A stretch of 5,927 bases of DNA from the NCBI GenBank assembly GCA_030670715.1, contig DAOVBC010000162.1:1-5927 (forward strand). The letters are read 5' to 3'. The notes beneath the pieces are model-generated. The model ran no database searches. It saw only the letters and a program-made list of their open reading frames with translations, and was not told the DNA's origin. The position numbers and the translations under genes were made by a program. This stretch comes from Deltaproteobacteria bacterium. GTDB taxonomy: Bacteria > Desulfobacterota > Desulfobacteria > Desulfobacterales > SG8-13. Shown here piece by piece: positions 1 to 5,828 of this stretch (position 1 is the stretch's first letter; every line of letters begins with the position of its first letter).

Positions 1-262
1 GAGGCGTATAAATCGGTGTGATCGGTACGCAGGCAGCCCCTGCTTTAAGAATACCCAGCCAGGCCACCACCCATTGAATGCTGTTGGGAATGTAGATAAT
101 CGATTTCTGCCCGGAACCGACACCCAGATTGTTCATCGCAGTCGCAAAGCTTTCCGCCATCTCTTTTACTCGCTGGTAGGAAAACCGGGTGCCCAGGTAT
201 ATCACGGCAGTGTGGTTCTTGCGCCTTTCGGCCACCGTTTCAAATGTTGAATAGATATCCAT
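1..262 (-). CDS. AMP-forming acyl-CoA synthetase (ligase), N-terminal part, cut by left edge
   Basis: The 87 visible codons from ATG at 262 match the start of the ANL (AMP-binding) family, whose members adenylate a carboxylic acid with ATP and transfer it to coenzyme A in the cytoplasm. Seen directly: an N-terminal helix that begins MDIYSTFETVAERR, the TRFSYQRVKEMAE segment (residues 25-37) typical of the first strand and helix, and the family core around residues 57-76 with YIPN, a W-rich helix and LGILKAGA, followed by VPITPIYTP. This core resembles long-chain fatty acid and aromatic acid CoA ligases. The P-loop-like AMP motif and the substrate pocket lie beyond the edge, so the substrate is unknown. 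The gene starts 8 bp after the livF stop. A GGAG sits inside the livF end, 13 nt before the ATG, which is a slightly long spacing. The proximity indicates co-transcription and probably a role in activating the imported acid. Confidence 0.85.
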   Translation of the reverse strand, partial: MDIYSTFETVAERRKNHTAVIYLGTRFSYQRVKEMAESFATAMNNLGVGSGQKSIIYIPNSIQWVVAWLGILKAGAACVPITPIYTP

Positions 263-270
263 TTCGATTT

Positions 271-1017
271 TTATACTCCGAAGTAGGCCGACTTTATCTC
301 CGGGTTCTCCATCAACTCGGCACCGCTGCCGGTTAATGTCAGCATGCCGTTTTCAATGATGTAGCCTCTGTCGATCACCGGCAGGACAGGGCGTGCGAAC
401 TGTTCACTCAAGACCACGGTGATGGACCCTTCATCTCTCAATCGAACGATGGCATCGACAACGGCTTTCTGCACCAGCGGGCTTAAACCAAGGAGCGGCT
501 CATCCAAAAGCAGTAAACGGGGGCCGACAACCAACGCCATGCCGATCGCCAGCATTTGCTGCTCACCGCCGCTCAGAAAGCCGGCTTTACGATTTTTCAA
601 ATCTTCCAAAGCCGGGAAAAGCTCAAATACAGAAGAAATCGCTCCCCGCACTTCTTCTCTCTTTTTCAAATAACCGGCAATTTTTAAATTTTCAAGAACA
701 CTGCTTTCAGGAAAAACCGGATGTCTCTCTCTGGAGAGAACAATTCCTTTTTTAACCCGGTCACTCGGTTTTACTTCAACAATATCTTCTCCATTGTATA
801 GAATTTCACCGTAGACAGTGATGCGCTCACCGCCTTTGCGAAGTTCTTTAACGCGCATGTCTATAATAAGCCCGGACAGCGAATTCATCAGGGTTGTTTT
901 TCCCGCGCTGTTGGAGCCGATCACCCCTACGATCTCTCCCTCACGGACTTCCATGGAAAAATCGTTGAGCGCCAGAGCGTTTTCGAAAAATACCATTAAA
1001 TTCTTGACAACTAGCAT
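271..1017 (-). CDS. livF: Liv-type ABC transporter ATP-binding protein LivF
   Basis: This 248-residue cytoplasmic ATPase is one of the two motor subunits of the importer. Motifs in order: Walker A GSNSAGKT (34-41; the usual LivF form is GANGAGKT), a Glu at the Q-loop position (97, in LSRERHPVF), the signature LSGGE (148-152), Walker B LLLLDE (168-173), and SEQ (204-206) where most ABC proteins have the switch His. Gln there is normal for LivF. The C-terminal DRGYIIENG and the final SAYFGV are also LivF hallmarks and separate it from LivG. About ten extra residues lie between the Walker A helix and GEILYNGEDI (roughly 51-69, basic and charged). The ATG at 1017 gives the standard LivF N-terminus MLVVKNL, but I see no Shine-Dalgarno before it. 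It is preceded by a 161-bp repeat-bearing gap after livG. Confidence 0.93.
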   Translation of the reverse strand: MLVVKNLMVFFENALALNDFSMEVREGEIVGVIGSNSAGKTTLMNSLSGLIIDMRVKELRKGGERITVYGEILYNGEDIVEVKPSDRVKKGIVLSRERHPVFPESSVLENLKIAGYLKKREEVRGAISSVFELFPALEDLKNRKAGFLSGGEQQMLAIGMALVVGPRLLLLDEPLLGLSPLVQKAVVDAIVRLRDEGSITVVLSEQFARPVLPVIDRGYIIENGMLTLTGSGAELMENPEIKSAYFGV

Positions 1018-1178
1018 GTTGAAATATGTCGTGTGTTGGAGGGTTGTGCGAATATCATTAATTATCGCAAAAGATTCTCGATACTGGATTAAAGTTTCAA
1101 GCTTCGAGTTTCAGGTTGGCCAAAACCGACTCAACCGACTCAACTGACTTAATCGACGCAACCTTTTTTAAGCATTTT
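1018..1178. other. livG-livF intergenic gap with repeat elements
   Basis: This 161-bp non-coding gap separates two ATPase genes that are usually adjacent or overlapping. It holds two simple repeats: a 9-bp tandem repeat at 1127-1162 and a heptamer direct repeat, AGTTTCA at 1093-1099 and again at 1107-1113, separated by AGCTTCG. I see no convincing promoter, no GC-rich terminator hairpin and no Shine-Dalgarno for livF. The low-complexity composition suggests a short dispersed intergenic repeat that landed in the operon, but copy number elsewhere cannot be seen here. Confidence 0.6.
1127..1162. repeat. Tandem 9-bp repeat, four units
   Basis: Four contiguous nonamers read CGACTCAAC, CGACTCAAC, TGACTTAAT and CGACGCAAC on the plus strand (GTTGAGTCG on the transcribed strand). 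The first two are identical; the third and fourth differ from them by three bases and one base. The array lies 17 bp beyond the livG stop codon and would be transcribed into the livG-livF spacer. Confidence 0.75.
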
Positions 1179-1928
1179 CTATTCTGTCCCTAAATAGGCA
1201 TTTTTAACCGCTTCGCTTTCCATCACATCTTCGGCTTTTCCATCGGCGATCTTCTGCCCGTAGTTGAGGACGATGACCCGGTCGGCAATTCTGAAAAGTT
1301 CCTTTAACCGGTGTTCGACCATGATGATCGTTTTGCCCTCGATCCTCAGCTTCTCGATGATGGGAACGGTGCCGGCCACCTCGGCCAGGCTTAATCCGGA
1401 AAACAGTTCATCCAGGATCAGCAGATCCGGCTGCAGCGCAATGGCTTTGGCCAGTTCCAGACGTTTTAAATATCCCTGGGGCAGGACACTCGCGGCTTTG
1501 TAAGCAACGTAGGCATCGCGTTCAAAGCCGACTTCTTCCAGAAGATCCAGCGCCACGGCATCACGGTCTCCGTACTTCCCGCCGACCATTCCCTTAACGC
1601 GGGGGGAGTAGAGGGGAATGATCATATTCTTGTAAGCCGGGAGTTGATAGAATGGTTTGACCATTTGGAAGGTTCTGGCAATGCCCTGTCTGACAATTTT
1701 ATATGGCGGTTGGCCGGTGATGTCTTTGTTCCTGTAAGTAATCTCTCCTCGAGAAGGTTTTACAAATCCGGTGATTAAATTTATCGCAGTGGTTTTTCCG
1801 GAACCATTCGGGCCGATGATGCCCAGGAGTTCACCCGGTGCGAGATCAAAGCTTAAATCGTGAACAGCCTGAACGCCGCCAAAATTTTTATACAGCCCGC
1901 TTACACACAGTAAAAATTCAGAGCTCAT
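1179..1928 (-). CDS. livG: Liv-type ABC transporter ATP-binding protein LivG
   Basis: This is the second ATPase subunit, 249 residues from the chosen start. Motifs: Walker A GPNGSGKT (39-46), Q-loop RTFQ with Gln88, a degenerate signature LPQGY (149-153) where LSGGQ or LSYGD is usual, Walker B LLILDE (169-174) followed by Leu instead of Pro, and the switch His206 in MVEH. The end, NAYLGTE, is typical of LivG. I chose ATG at 1928 and not the in-frame ATG at 1946. The inner start overlaps the livM stop by one base (TAATG) and has AGGTGG 4 nt upstream; the outer start would lie inside livM and add six residues (MGRGGL) before the normal N-terminus. This arrangement indicates translational coupling to livM. 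The protein should pair with LivF and dock on LivH/LivM. Function as importer ATPase is secure; the cargo is not. Confidence 0.93.
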   Translation of the reverse strand: MSSEFLLCVSGLYKNFGGVQAVHDLSFDLAPGELLGIIGPNGSGKTTAINLITGFVKPSRGEITYRNKDITGQPPYKIVRQGIARTFQMVKPFYQLPAYKNMIIPLYSPRVKGMVGGKYGDRDAVALDLLEEVGFERDAYVAYKAASVLPQGYLKRLELAKAIALQPDLLILDELFSGLSLAEVAGTVPIIEKLRIEGKTIIMVEHRLKELFRIADRVIVLNYGQKIADGKAEDVMESEAVKNAYLGTE

Positions 1929-2929
1929 TAATCCACCTCGACCCATCTTTCAAACCGGTGATACTTGCGCTGAATATAGTGAAAGATCCCCTCCGGCAGT
2001 GCCACAATAAACACAACCAGAAACAGACCGTAAAAAACGATCCGCAGGCCACCGATGCCGCGCAATATTTCAGACAAAGGTACCAGAATAAAAGCCCCCA
2101 GAGTGGCACCGGCCAGAGACCCCGGACCGCCGACAATAGCGGCGGCAATCGGCAGGATGGAGTAATCGAGAGCAAAGACCGGCATGCCGACAAACATGTA
2201 TACATGGGTCATAAAAGCGCCGGTGAAGGCGCCGATGGCGCTGGCAATAAACAGTGCCTGGGTTTTAAACAGGTAGATATTGATGCCGGCATTCATTACG
2301 GACCGGTCGTTGTCGTTGATCCCCTTGAGCACCAGACCGAAATCTGAACTCAACATCCGTCTGAAACCGAAAAGGGCACATAACAGGACCAGGACAATTA
2401 AATAAAGTTCAAGCCATTTGGAGGGCAGGGGGGTCATACCGCTCAAGCCTTCGGTGCCGCCGAAAATCCGGGTGGCTTCAATCAACCGCACCAGCATTAG
2501 GGGAATAATAAGGGTGACCATGGAAAAATAAATACCGCGCAACCGCAAAACCGGCAGGAGCAGGAGTGTGCAGATGATGCCCCCCAGAATCGCGGCCACC
2601 GGAATTGTTATAAAAGGGTGCAGACCCCAGTAATGATTCAATATGCCTGAGACATAGGCACCCATCCCGTAAAAGAGCGCCTGTCCCAGAGAAATCATGC
2701 CGGTCTGGGCCAGGAGATCCCAGCTTATAGCCAGCAGTGCAAAGACGGCCACTGACAGAAAAACCTTTTGCCAGTATGCATTCAATAACAGTGGCAGAAT
2801 CAGACATCCAATAATCGGCAGCAATTTCGGTCCGGCCAGATAGAGCACCTCGCGCCAGGAACAGAGCGCAAACACGTCGCCGGCTCTGACCTTGATACCC
2901 CTGTCGATTCTTTCCCTGCGTTTTTTCAA
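1928..2929 (-). CDS. livM: Liv-type ABC transporter permease LivM
   Basis: A 333-residue polytopic inner-membrane permease of the BPD_transp_2 family, forming the channel with LivH. Hydrophobic segments run from about residue 35 to 315. Family motifs: SLGQALFYGMGAY (80-92), LRLRGIYFSMVTL (128-140), GGTEGLSG (157-164), the cytoplasmic coupling region GINDNDRS (203-210, equivalent to the EAA loop that contacts the ATPases), VGGPGSLAGATLGA (266-279), and LPEGIF near the end. A hydrophilic, basic N-terminus of about 30 residues precedes the first membrane helix, as is common in LivM. The start is a TTG, 4 bp after the livH stop, with AAAGGA at a 9-nt spacing; no in-frame ATG lies before the first conserved motif. 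The stop overlaps the livG start. Confidence 0.93.
   Translation of the reverse strand: MKKRRERIDRGIKVRAGDVFALCSWREVLYLAGPKLLPIIGCLILPLLLNAYWQKVFLSVAVFALLAISWDLLAQTGMISLGQALFYGMGAYVSGILNHYWGLHPFITIPVAAILGGIICTLLLLPVLRLRGIYFSMVTLIIPLMLVRLIEATRIFGGTEGLSGMTPLPSKWLELYLIVLVLLCALFGFRRMLSSDFGLVLKGINDNDRSVMNAGINIYLFKTQALFIASAIGAFTGAFMTHVYMFVGMPVFALDYSILPIAAAIVGGPGSLAGATLGAFILVPLSEILRGIGGLRIVFYGLFLVVFIVALPEGIFHYIQRKYHRFERWVEVD
1933..1938 (-). promoter_or_regulatory. Ribosome binding site deciding the livG start
   Basis: AGGTGG on the minus strand lies within the last livM codons, 4 nt before the ATG at 1928. It supports the shorter LivG start and a TAATG stop-start overlap with livM. The alternative ATG at 1946 lies upstream of this site and so could not use it. 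Confidence 0.7.
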
Positions 2930-2933
2930 ACGG

Positions 2934-3806
2934 CTAAATCCTTTCTTCCAGTTCTTTTTGTTTGCCGAACAGACCTGAAGGTTTCATGGTCAGCACGATT
3001 AGAATCGCAGCCAGGCTGACGATCATTGTCCAGTGAGAGCTGATATACGAATCCGTGAATCGCTCTGCAAAACCGATAATAAAACTGGCCACGATAACGC
3101 CGCCGGTACTTCCGAGTCCGCCGATGATACAGACCGCCAGAGCTTTGATCAACACATCGTAGCCCTCACCGGGCGATATGCTTCCCAGGGGGATGATGAT
3201 AGTTGCCGCAAGCGCTGCCAGGCCCGCGCCGAGAGAAACGCTCAGGGTGGCGATCCAGTCCGTGTCAATTCCCAGCGTCAGGGCCGTTCGTTCATCCTGT
3301 GCGATTCCTCTAAATGCCAGTCCCAGAGACGTGTGGTGGGTGAAAAGCCACAGACCGAAAACCAGAACAGCCCCCAAAACGACGATCAATATTCGCTGCA
3401 TATCGACATAGACGCCGGCAACAAAGAAACTGGTGTCAATAAACACCGGCAGCGTATACTCGAAACCAACAAAGCCCAGGTACCGGAACAGCTCCAGAAT
3501 CGCCAGCCCGATACCGAAGGTGGCGATGACCTCTGAAAGCACCTGGCCACGCACCCTTATCAGGACAAAACGGTACATTAAAGCACCGACGAGGGTTGTG
3601 ATGAGGATGGAGAAAAGTGCCGAGATAAAAAAAGGCAACCCTAGCATGTTGAGCAGCATCCAGCTCACATACGCAGAAAGAATGTACAGCGCACCGTGTG
3701 CGAAATTGGCCACCCCGCTGATCCCGAATGTTAAATTGAAACCGATTGCCATCAGCATAAGAATGACGCTGTTGATCACAGCATAGACGACTGTACCTAA
3801 AAACAT
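2934..3806 (-). CDS. livH: Liv-type ABC transporter permease LivH
   Basis: A 290-residue inner-membrane permease, partner of LivM; the length is close to the usual 290-310. About eight membrane segments are apparent, beginning at residue 3. Family motifs: NLTFGISGVANFAHGALY (24-41, the NFAHG box), the cytoplasmic loop FRGIAQDERTALTLGID (165-181) that should contact an ATPase, and IIGGLGSTGG (227-236). The C-terminal MKPSGLFGK (274-282) matches the RPxGLFG ending of LivH and helps to separate it from LivM. The ATG at 3806 gives a normal N-terminus with a full first membrane helix, but only a weak GAG lies upstream (3813-3815). The gene follows a 254-bp repeat-rich gap after the binding-protein gene and sits 4 bp before livM. 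Confidence 0.93.
   Translation of the reverse strand: MFLGTVVYAVINSVILMLMAIGFNLTFGISGVANFAHGALYILSAYVSWMLLNMLGLPFFISALFSILITTLVGALMYRFVLIRVRGQVLSEVIATFGIGLAILELFRYLGFVGFEYTLPVFIDTSFFVAGVYVDMQRILIVVLGAVLVFGLWLFTHHTSLGLAFRGIAQDERTALTLGIDTDWIATLSVSLGAGLAALAATIIIPLGSISPGEGYDVLIKALAVCIIGGLGSTGGVIVASFIIGFAERFTDSYISSHWTMIVSLAAILIVLTMKPSGLFGKQKELEERI
2939..2944 (-). promoter_or_regulatory. Ribosome binding site for the TTG start of livM
   Basis: AAAGGA on the minus strand lies in the last codons of livH, 9 nt before the TTG at 2929. It supports a non-ATG start in the absence of any suitably placed ATG. Confidence 0.6.
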
Positions 3807-4060
3807 TTGTGACTCAAGTTTTGCTTTTGAAGTTAATGAAATACAAACGTCGTATTTTTGGTGAAACTCTCCACCCGTAAAATCCGAAATCCGAATTTCG
3901 AAATCCGAAACAAATACAAAATTCTAAATCCGAATGTATCAAATAGTTTTCAATTTTAAACATTGGATATTGGAATTTGTTTCGGATTTCGTATTTAGTG
4001 CTTCGAATTTTTAGTATTACAAATCAAAGACTGCGATATAATATTATTGTAATAAATGCG
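3807..4060. other. Repeat-rich AT spacer between binding protein and livH
   Basis: This 254-bp non-coding spacer is clearly richer in A+T than its flanks. It contains four direct copies of AAATCCGAA (3880-3888, 3887-3895, 3901-3909, 3926-3934), one inverted copy (TTCGGATTT, 3981-3989) and a 17-bp perfect inverted repeat. I see no GC-rich terminator with a T-run after the binding-protein gene. A poor promoter-like pair on the minus strand (TTGATA at 3942-3937, TGTATT at 3918-3913, 18-nt spacing) could give separate livH expression, but I would not rely on it. By analogy with the REP element in the E. coli malE-malF gap, such a structure may let the binding protein be made in excess over the permeases; that is inference. 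Confidence 0.6.
3899..3991. repeat. 17-bp perfect inverted repeat with 59-bp interior
   Basis: The left arm CGAAATCCGAAACAAAT (3899-3915) is the exact reverse complement of the right arm (3975-3991). The 59-bp interior is AT-rich and contains a further AAATCCGAA copy (3926-3934). The arms are too AT-rich and too far apart for an intrinsic terminator. The form suits a short dispersed palindromic or MITE-like unit; no flanking target duplication is evident. Confidence 0.7.
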
Positions 4061-5341
4061 CTATTTTAGAGATTTTAAACCGGGTGGTAGCTCAATTTTT
4101 CCTTCGGCAATCGAAGCCGGGAATACGATCACACGCTTGCCCGTTTTTGTCCATTGGAAAACAGTAGACACCGCCGTTTCCTTGGGGTCGAACCCGAAAA
4201 TGGCTTGGTGGCCTTCATCGTAACGAACACGCCCCATGACGCCGTTTCTATCTGTTTTTTCCAGTTCGGCCACGATGGCATCCGGATCAAGGCTGCCGGC
4301 GCGCTCAATGGCCTCGGCCAGAATGTACACCGATTCATACGAGGGCGCCGGACCATGACCGGCCTGCAGGGCTTTGCCGTATGTCCGCTTGTATTTATCA
4401 TAAAAGATTTTCGATTGCGGGACCTTTGCAGAGTCTATGGCGCTGCCGAGTTCAAAAATGTTGTTTATTGCCCCGCCGATTTTTTTATCAAAAATTTTCC
4501 AGGCGCCGGAGCCGGCCAGCGGTGATATGAAACCGGTCATAATGGCAGGCACACGCATGGTTTTCCATTGTTTTACCAGGATTCCGCTCTGGGGCATATC
4601 AAATATGGGCATGATCACCTGCGCCCCCTTGGCCCTGGCCTTCATCAACCCGGAGGAGAAATCCGAAGTTCCGGTGGGATAGGCCTCCAAACCCACAATT
4701 TCCCAGCCGGCCTTGTCAAAATATACTTTTTTAACAAACCCTGCAGTGGCCCGGGCCCACGCTACGTCCTGGTGCATGACATACACCTTGTTGAAACCGA
4801 ACTCTTTATTGATCAATGCCATGGTTCCGGCCAGGTATTTTACAAGATGTACGGCATTCAAACAGGTTCTGAATACATACTTATATTTTTCGGGATCTCC
4901 CTTGAGCTTTTTTTCCGAGCCGGGACTCATGGCGATGGTTCCCAGCATGGGCACTTTATACTTGGCAATAATATCCATGCCCGCCATCAAGGCTTCGCTG
5001 CGGAAGGGACCGACAACGATGGCCGCAGGTTTTTTCTCCAGAATAATTTTTTCCAATCCGAGCAGGGCTTCAGTCACCGGAACACCCCGAGCAGCATCCC
5101 GGATATCGATGGCGGCAACTTTAAAAGGCCTTTTCACCCCGCCTACGGTGACACCGCCTTTGGCGTTTATTTCGGTGACCGCCATCTGCACTGCCCTGTG
5201 GGATTCTTTACCTTCCAGAAAGCCCAGAGATGTCGGAACAGCGATGATGATCGGCTCCGCTGCATATGAATTCGTTCCGGGAGTGACAAAACTAAAAATC
5301 GTAACAGCCATAATGCTCAACAGCACAACAAATCTATTCAT
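4061..5341 (-). CDS. Periplasmic substrate-binding protein of Liv-type ABC transporter
   Basis: A 426-residue type I periplasmic binding protein (Peripla_BP_6/LivK-like). Residues 1-27 form a Sec signal peptide: basic start MNR, a hydrophobic core to about 19, and a probable cut after SYA (25-27). There is no lipobox Cys, so the mature protein should be soluble in the periplasm. Lobe features include IIIAVPTSLGFLEG (31-44), VQMAVTEINAKGGV (51-64), IVVGPFRSEALMAG (108-121), VPMLGTIAMSP (130-140), VYVMHQDVAWARA (187-199), and AYPTGTSDFSSGLMKARAKGAQVIM (split here: AYPTGTSDFSS, 220-230; GLMKARAKGAQVIM, 231-244). It is longer than E. coli LivK (about 370). A strong AAGGAG (5354-5349) lies 7 nt before the ATG. 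Position as first gene of the operon is typical. I withhold the livK symbol because the downstream acyl-CoA ligase suggests an organic acid rather than an amino acid as ligand. Confidence 0.9.
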   Translation of the reverse strand: MNRFVVLLSIMAVTIFSFVTPGTNSYAAEPIIIAVPTSLGFLEGKESHRAVQMAVTEINAKGGVTVGGVKRPFKVAAIDIRDAARGVPVTEALLGLEKIILEKKPAAIVVGPFRSEALMAGMDIIAKYKVPMLGTIAMSPGSEKKLKGDPEKYKYVFRTCLNAVHLVKYLAGTMALINKEFGFNKVYVMHQDVAWARATAGFVKKVYFDKAGWEIVGLEAYPTGTSDFSSGLMKARAKGAQVIMPIFDMPQSGILVKQWKTMRVPAIMTGFISPLAGSGAWKIFDKKIGGAINNIFELGSAIDSAKVPQSKIFYDKYKRTYGKALQAGHGPAPSYESVYILAEAIERAGSLDPDAIVAELEKTDRNGVMGRVRYDEGHQAIFGFDPKETAVSTVFQWTKTGKRVIVFPASIAEGKIELPPGLKSLK

Positions 5342-5348
5342 ATCCTGT

Positions 5349-5354
5349 CTCCTT
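5349..5354 (-). promoter_or_regulatory. Strong ribosome binding site of the binding-protein gene
   Basis: AAGGAG on the minus strand, 7 nt before the ATG at 5341, is the best Shine-Dalgarno in the window. It contrasts with the weak or absent sites before livH and livF, and fits a need for excess binding protein. Confidence 0.75.
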
Positions 5355-5361
5355 TTTTTGT

Positions 5362-5384
5362 CTCTACTCGCGCTGCGAGAAGAG
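5362..5384 (-). promoter_or_regulatory. Leader hairpin just upstream of the ribosome binding site
   Basis: On the minus strand CTCT-t-CTCGC, a 3-nt AGC loop, then GCGAG-t-AGAG form a stem of nine pairs broken by one T-T mismatch. It ends 7 nt before the AAGGAG of the binding-protein gene and is followed by a run of A, not T, so it is not an intrinsic terminator for this transcript. It could protect the 5' end of the mRNA or affect ribosome access; the function is inferred. Confidence 0.45.
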
Positions 5385-5546
5385 GCCCTAATTCGGGGTT
5401 TATTGCGTATAAAAAAAAGCGGAGTTGTGAGATGTACCCGGACGGCGTGATAAATTTATTCTGATAACCAATTTCATTTCAATTCAGCCGAATCTCACTT
5501 GTCACGCCAAGGTCGCTATTGGGCTAAATTGTATCGGGGGAATCGA

Positions 5547-5563
5547 TAGCTATGTCATGGCTA
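5547..5563. promoter_or_regulatory. Operator-like palindrome
   Basis: TAGCTATG-T-CATGGCTA is a 17-bp palindrome with 7 of 8 positions symmetric around a central T. The half-site size and compact symmetry resemble the operator of a dimeric helix-turn-helix regulator. It lies about 205 bp upstream of the binding-protein start and about 265 bp upstream of the MoaD/ThiS-like start. No regulator gene is visible in the window. Confidence 0.3.
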
Positions 5564-5609
5564 ATTGATGTGGATTGAGCTGTCAAGGAAATAATGACCC
5601 GGTCCGGTT

Positions 5610-5673
5610 GTATATAGTGGTTGTCAAAAAAATGTTTCGGTATTCCAACGTTTTTTTCTACAACCACTTATAC
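5610..5673. repeat. Long imperfect inverted repeat, 25-bp arms and 14-bp loop
   Basis: The left arm (5610-5634) has GTATA, AGTGGTTGT and AAAAAAA in order; the right arm (5649-5673) is its reverse complement apart from a single-base bulge, a C/AG difference and one mismatch near the loop. The loop is TTTCGGTATTCCAA. The core AGTGGTTGT/ACAACCACT is perfect. Each arm has a seven-base A or T run next to the loop, not after the stem, which is unlike an intrinsic terminator. It may be a small mobile palindrome or a cruciform-forming site between the divergent genes. A smaller TTCCG/CGGAA hairpin follows at 5679-5693. Confidence 0.65.
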
Positions 5674-5828
5674 CGCAATTCCGTATTTCGGAACATAATT
5701 ATGGGAAGCGATACAAATTATAAAATCATCAAGGTCCTTGCATTTTAGCCACTTAAAGATTATTTATTTAATAAAAGCATTCCGTAAAAAAATCAGGAGC
5801 TTGATTTATTTGTAAAGGGGGAAGGAAT

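Larger units (their letters stand above)
5342..5828. other. Divergent intergenic region, AT-rich, no gene seen
   Basis: This 487-bp region separates the minus-strand transporter operon from the plus-strand MoaD/ThiS-like gene and should hold both promoters. A weak sigma70-like pair for the operon is TTGAAA (5482-5477) with TAAATT (5458-5453) at 18-nt spacing on the minus strand; a lone TTGACA (5586-5581) has no good -10 partner. For the plus strand, TATAAA (5719-5724) resembles a -10 box but lacks a matching -35. I found no clear sigma54 site. The region also holds a leader hairpin (5362-5384), an operator-like palindrome (5547-5563) and a long inverted repeat (5610-5673). Short open frames here lack ribosome binding sites. 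No tRNA or known riboswitch was recognised. Confidence 0.5.

Noticed and set aside
1918..2205. A 95-codon minus-strand frame within livM
   Set aside because: It overlaps the conserved C-terminal half of livM in another frame, is Cys- and Leu-rich and has no family motif.
3880..3934. CRISPR-like array from repeated AAATCCGAA
   Set aside because: The repeat is only 9 bp, some copies overlap or lie a few bases apart, spacing is irregular and no cas gene is present.
4713..5450. A 245-codon plus-strand open frame opposite the binding-protein gene
   Set aside because: It lies antisense to a gene with clear family motifs, signal peptide and ribosome binding site. Its translation is rich in Ser, Thr, Arg and Pro without a recognisable domain, as expected for a shadow frame; the same holds for 4568-5269 and the other plus-strand frames across the operon.
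5399..5476. A 25-codon minus-strand frame in the leader of the operon, as a possible leader peptide
   Set aside because: No ribosome binding site, no run of regulatory codons, and no alternative terminator/antiterminator fold that would support attenuation.
5444..5508. GGCGTGA and TCACGCC inverted pair in the divergent region
   Set aside because: Only 7 bp with a 51-bp loop; a pair of this size is expected by chance.
5491..5515. Possible sigma54 promoter around TTGGCGTGAC on the minus strand
   Set aside because: The GG box is partial and no GC element lies at the required spacing.
5632..5748. A 38-codon plus-strand frame starting at ATG 5632
   Set aside because: It has no Shine-Dalgarno and its first third is made by the long inverted repeat, so chance is the simpler explanation.
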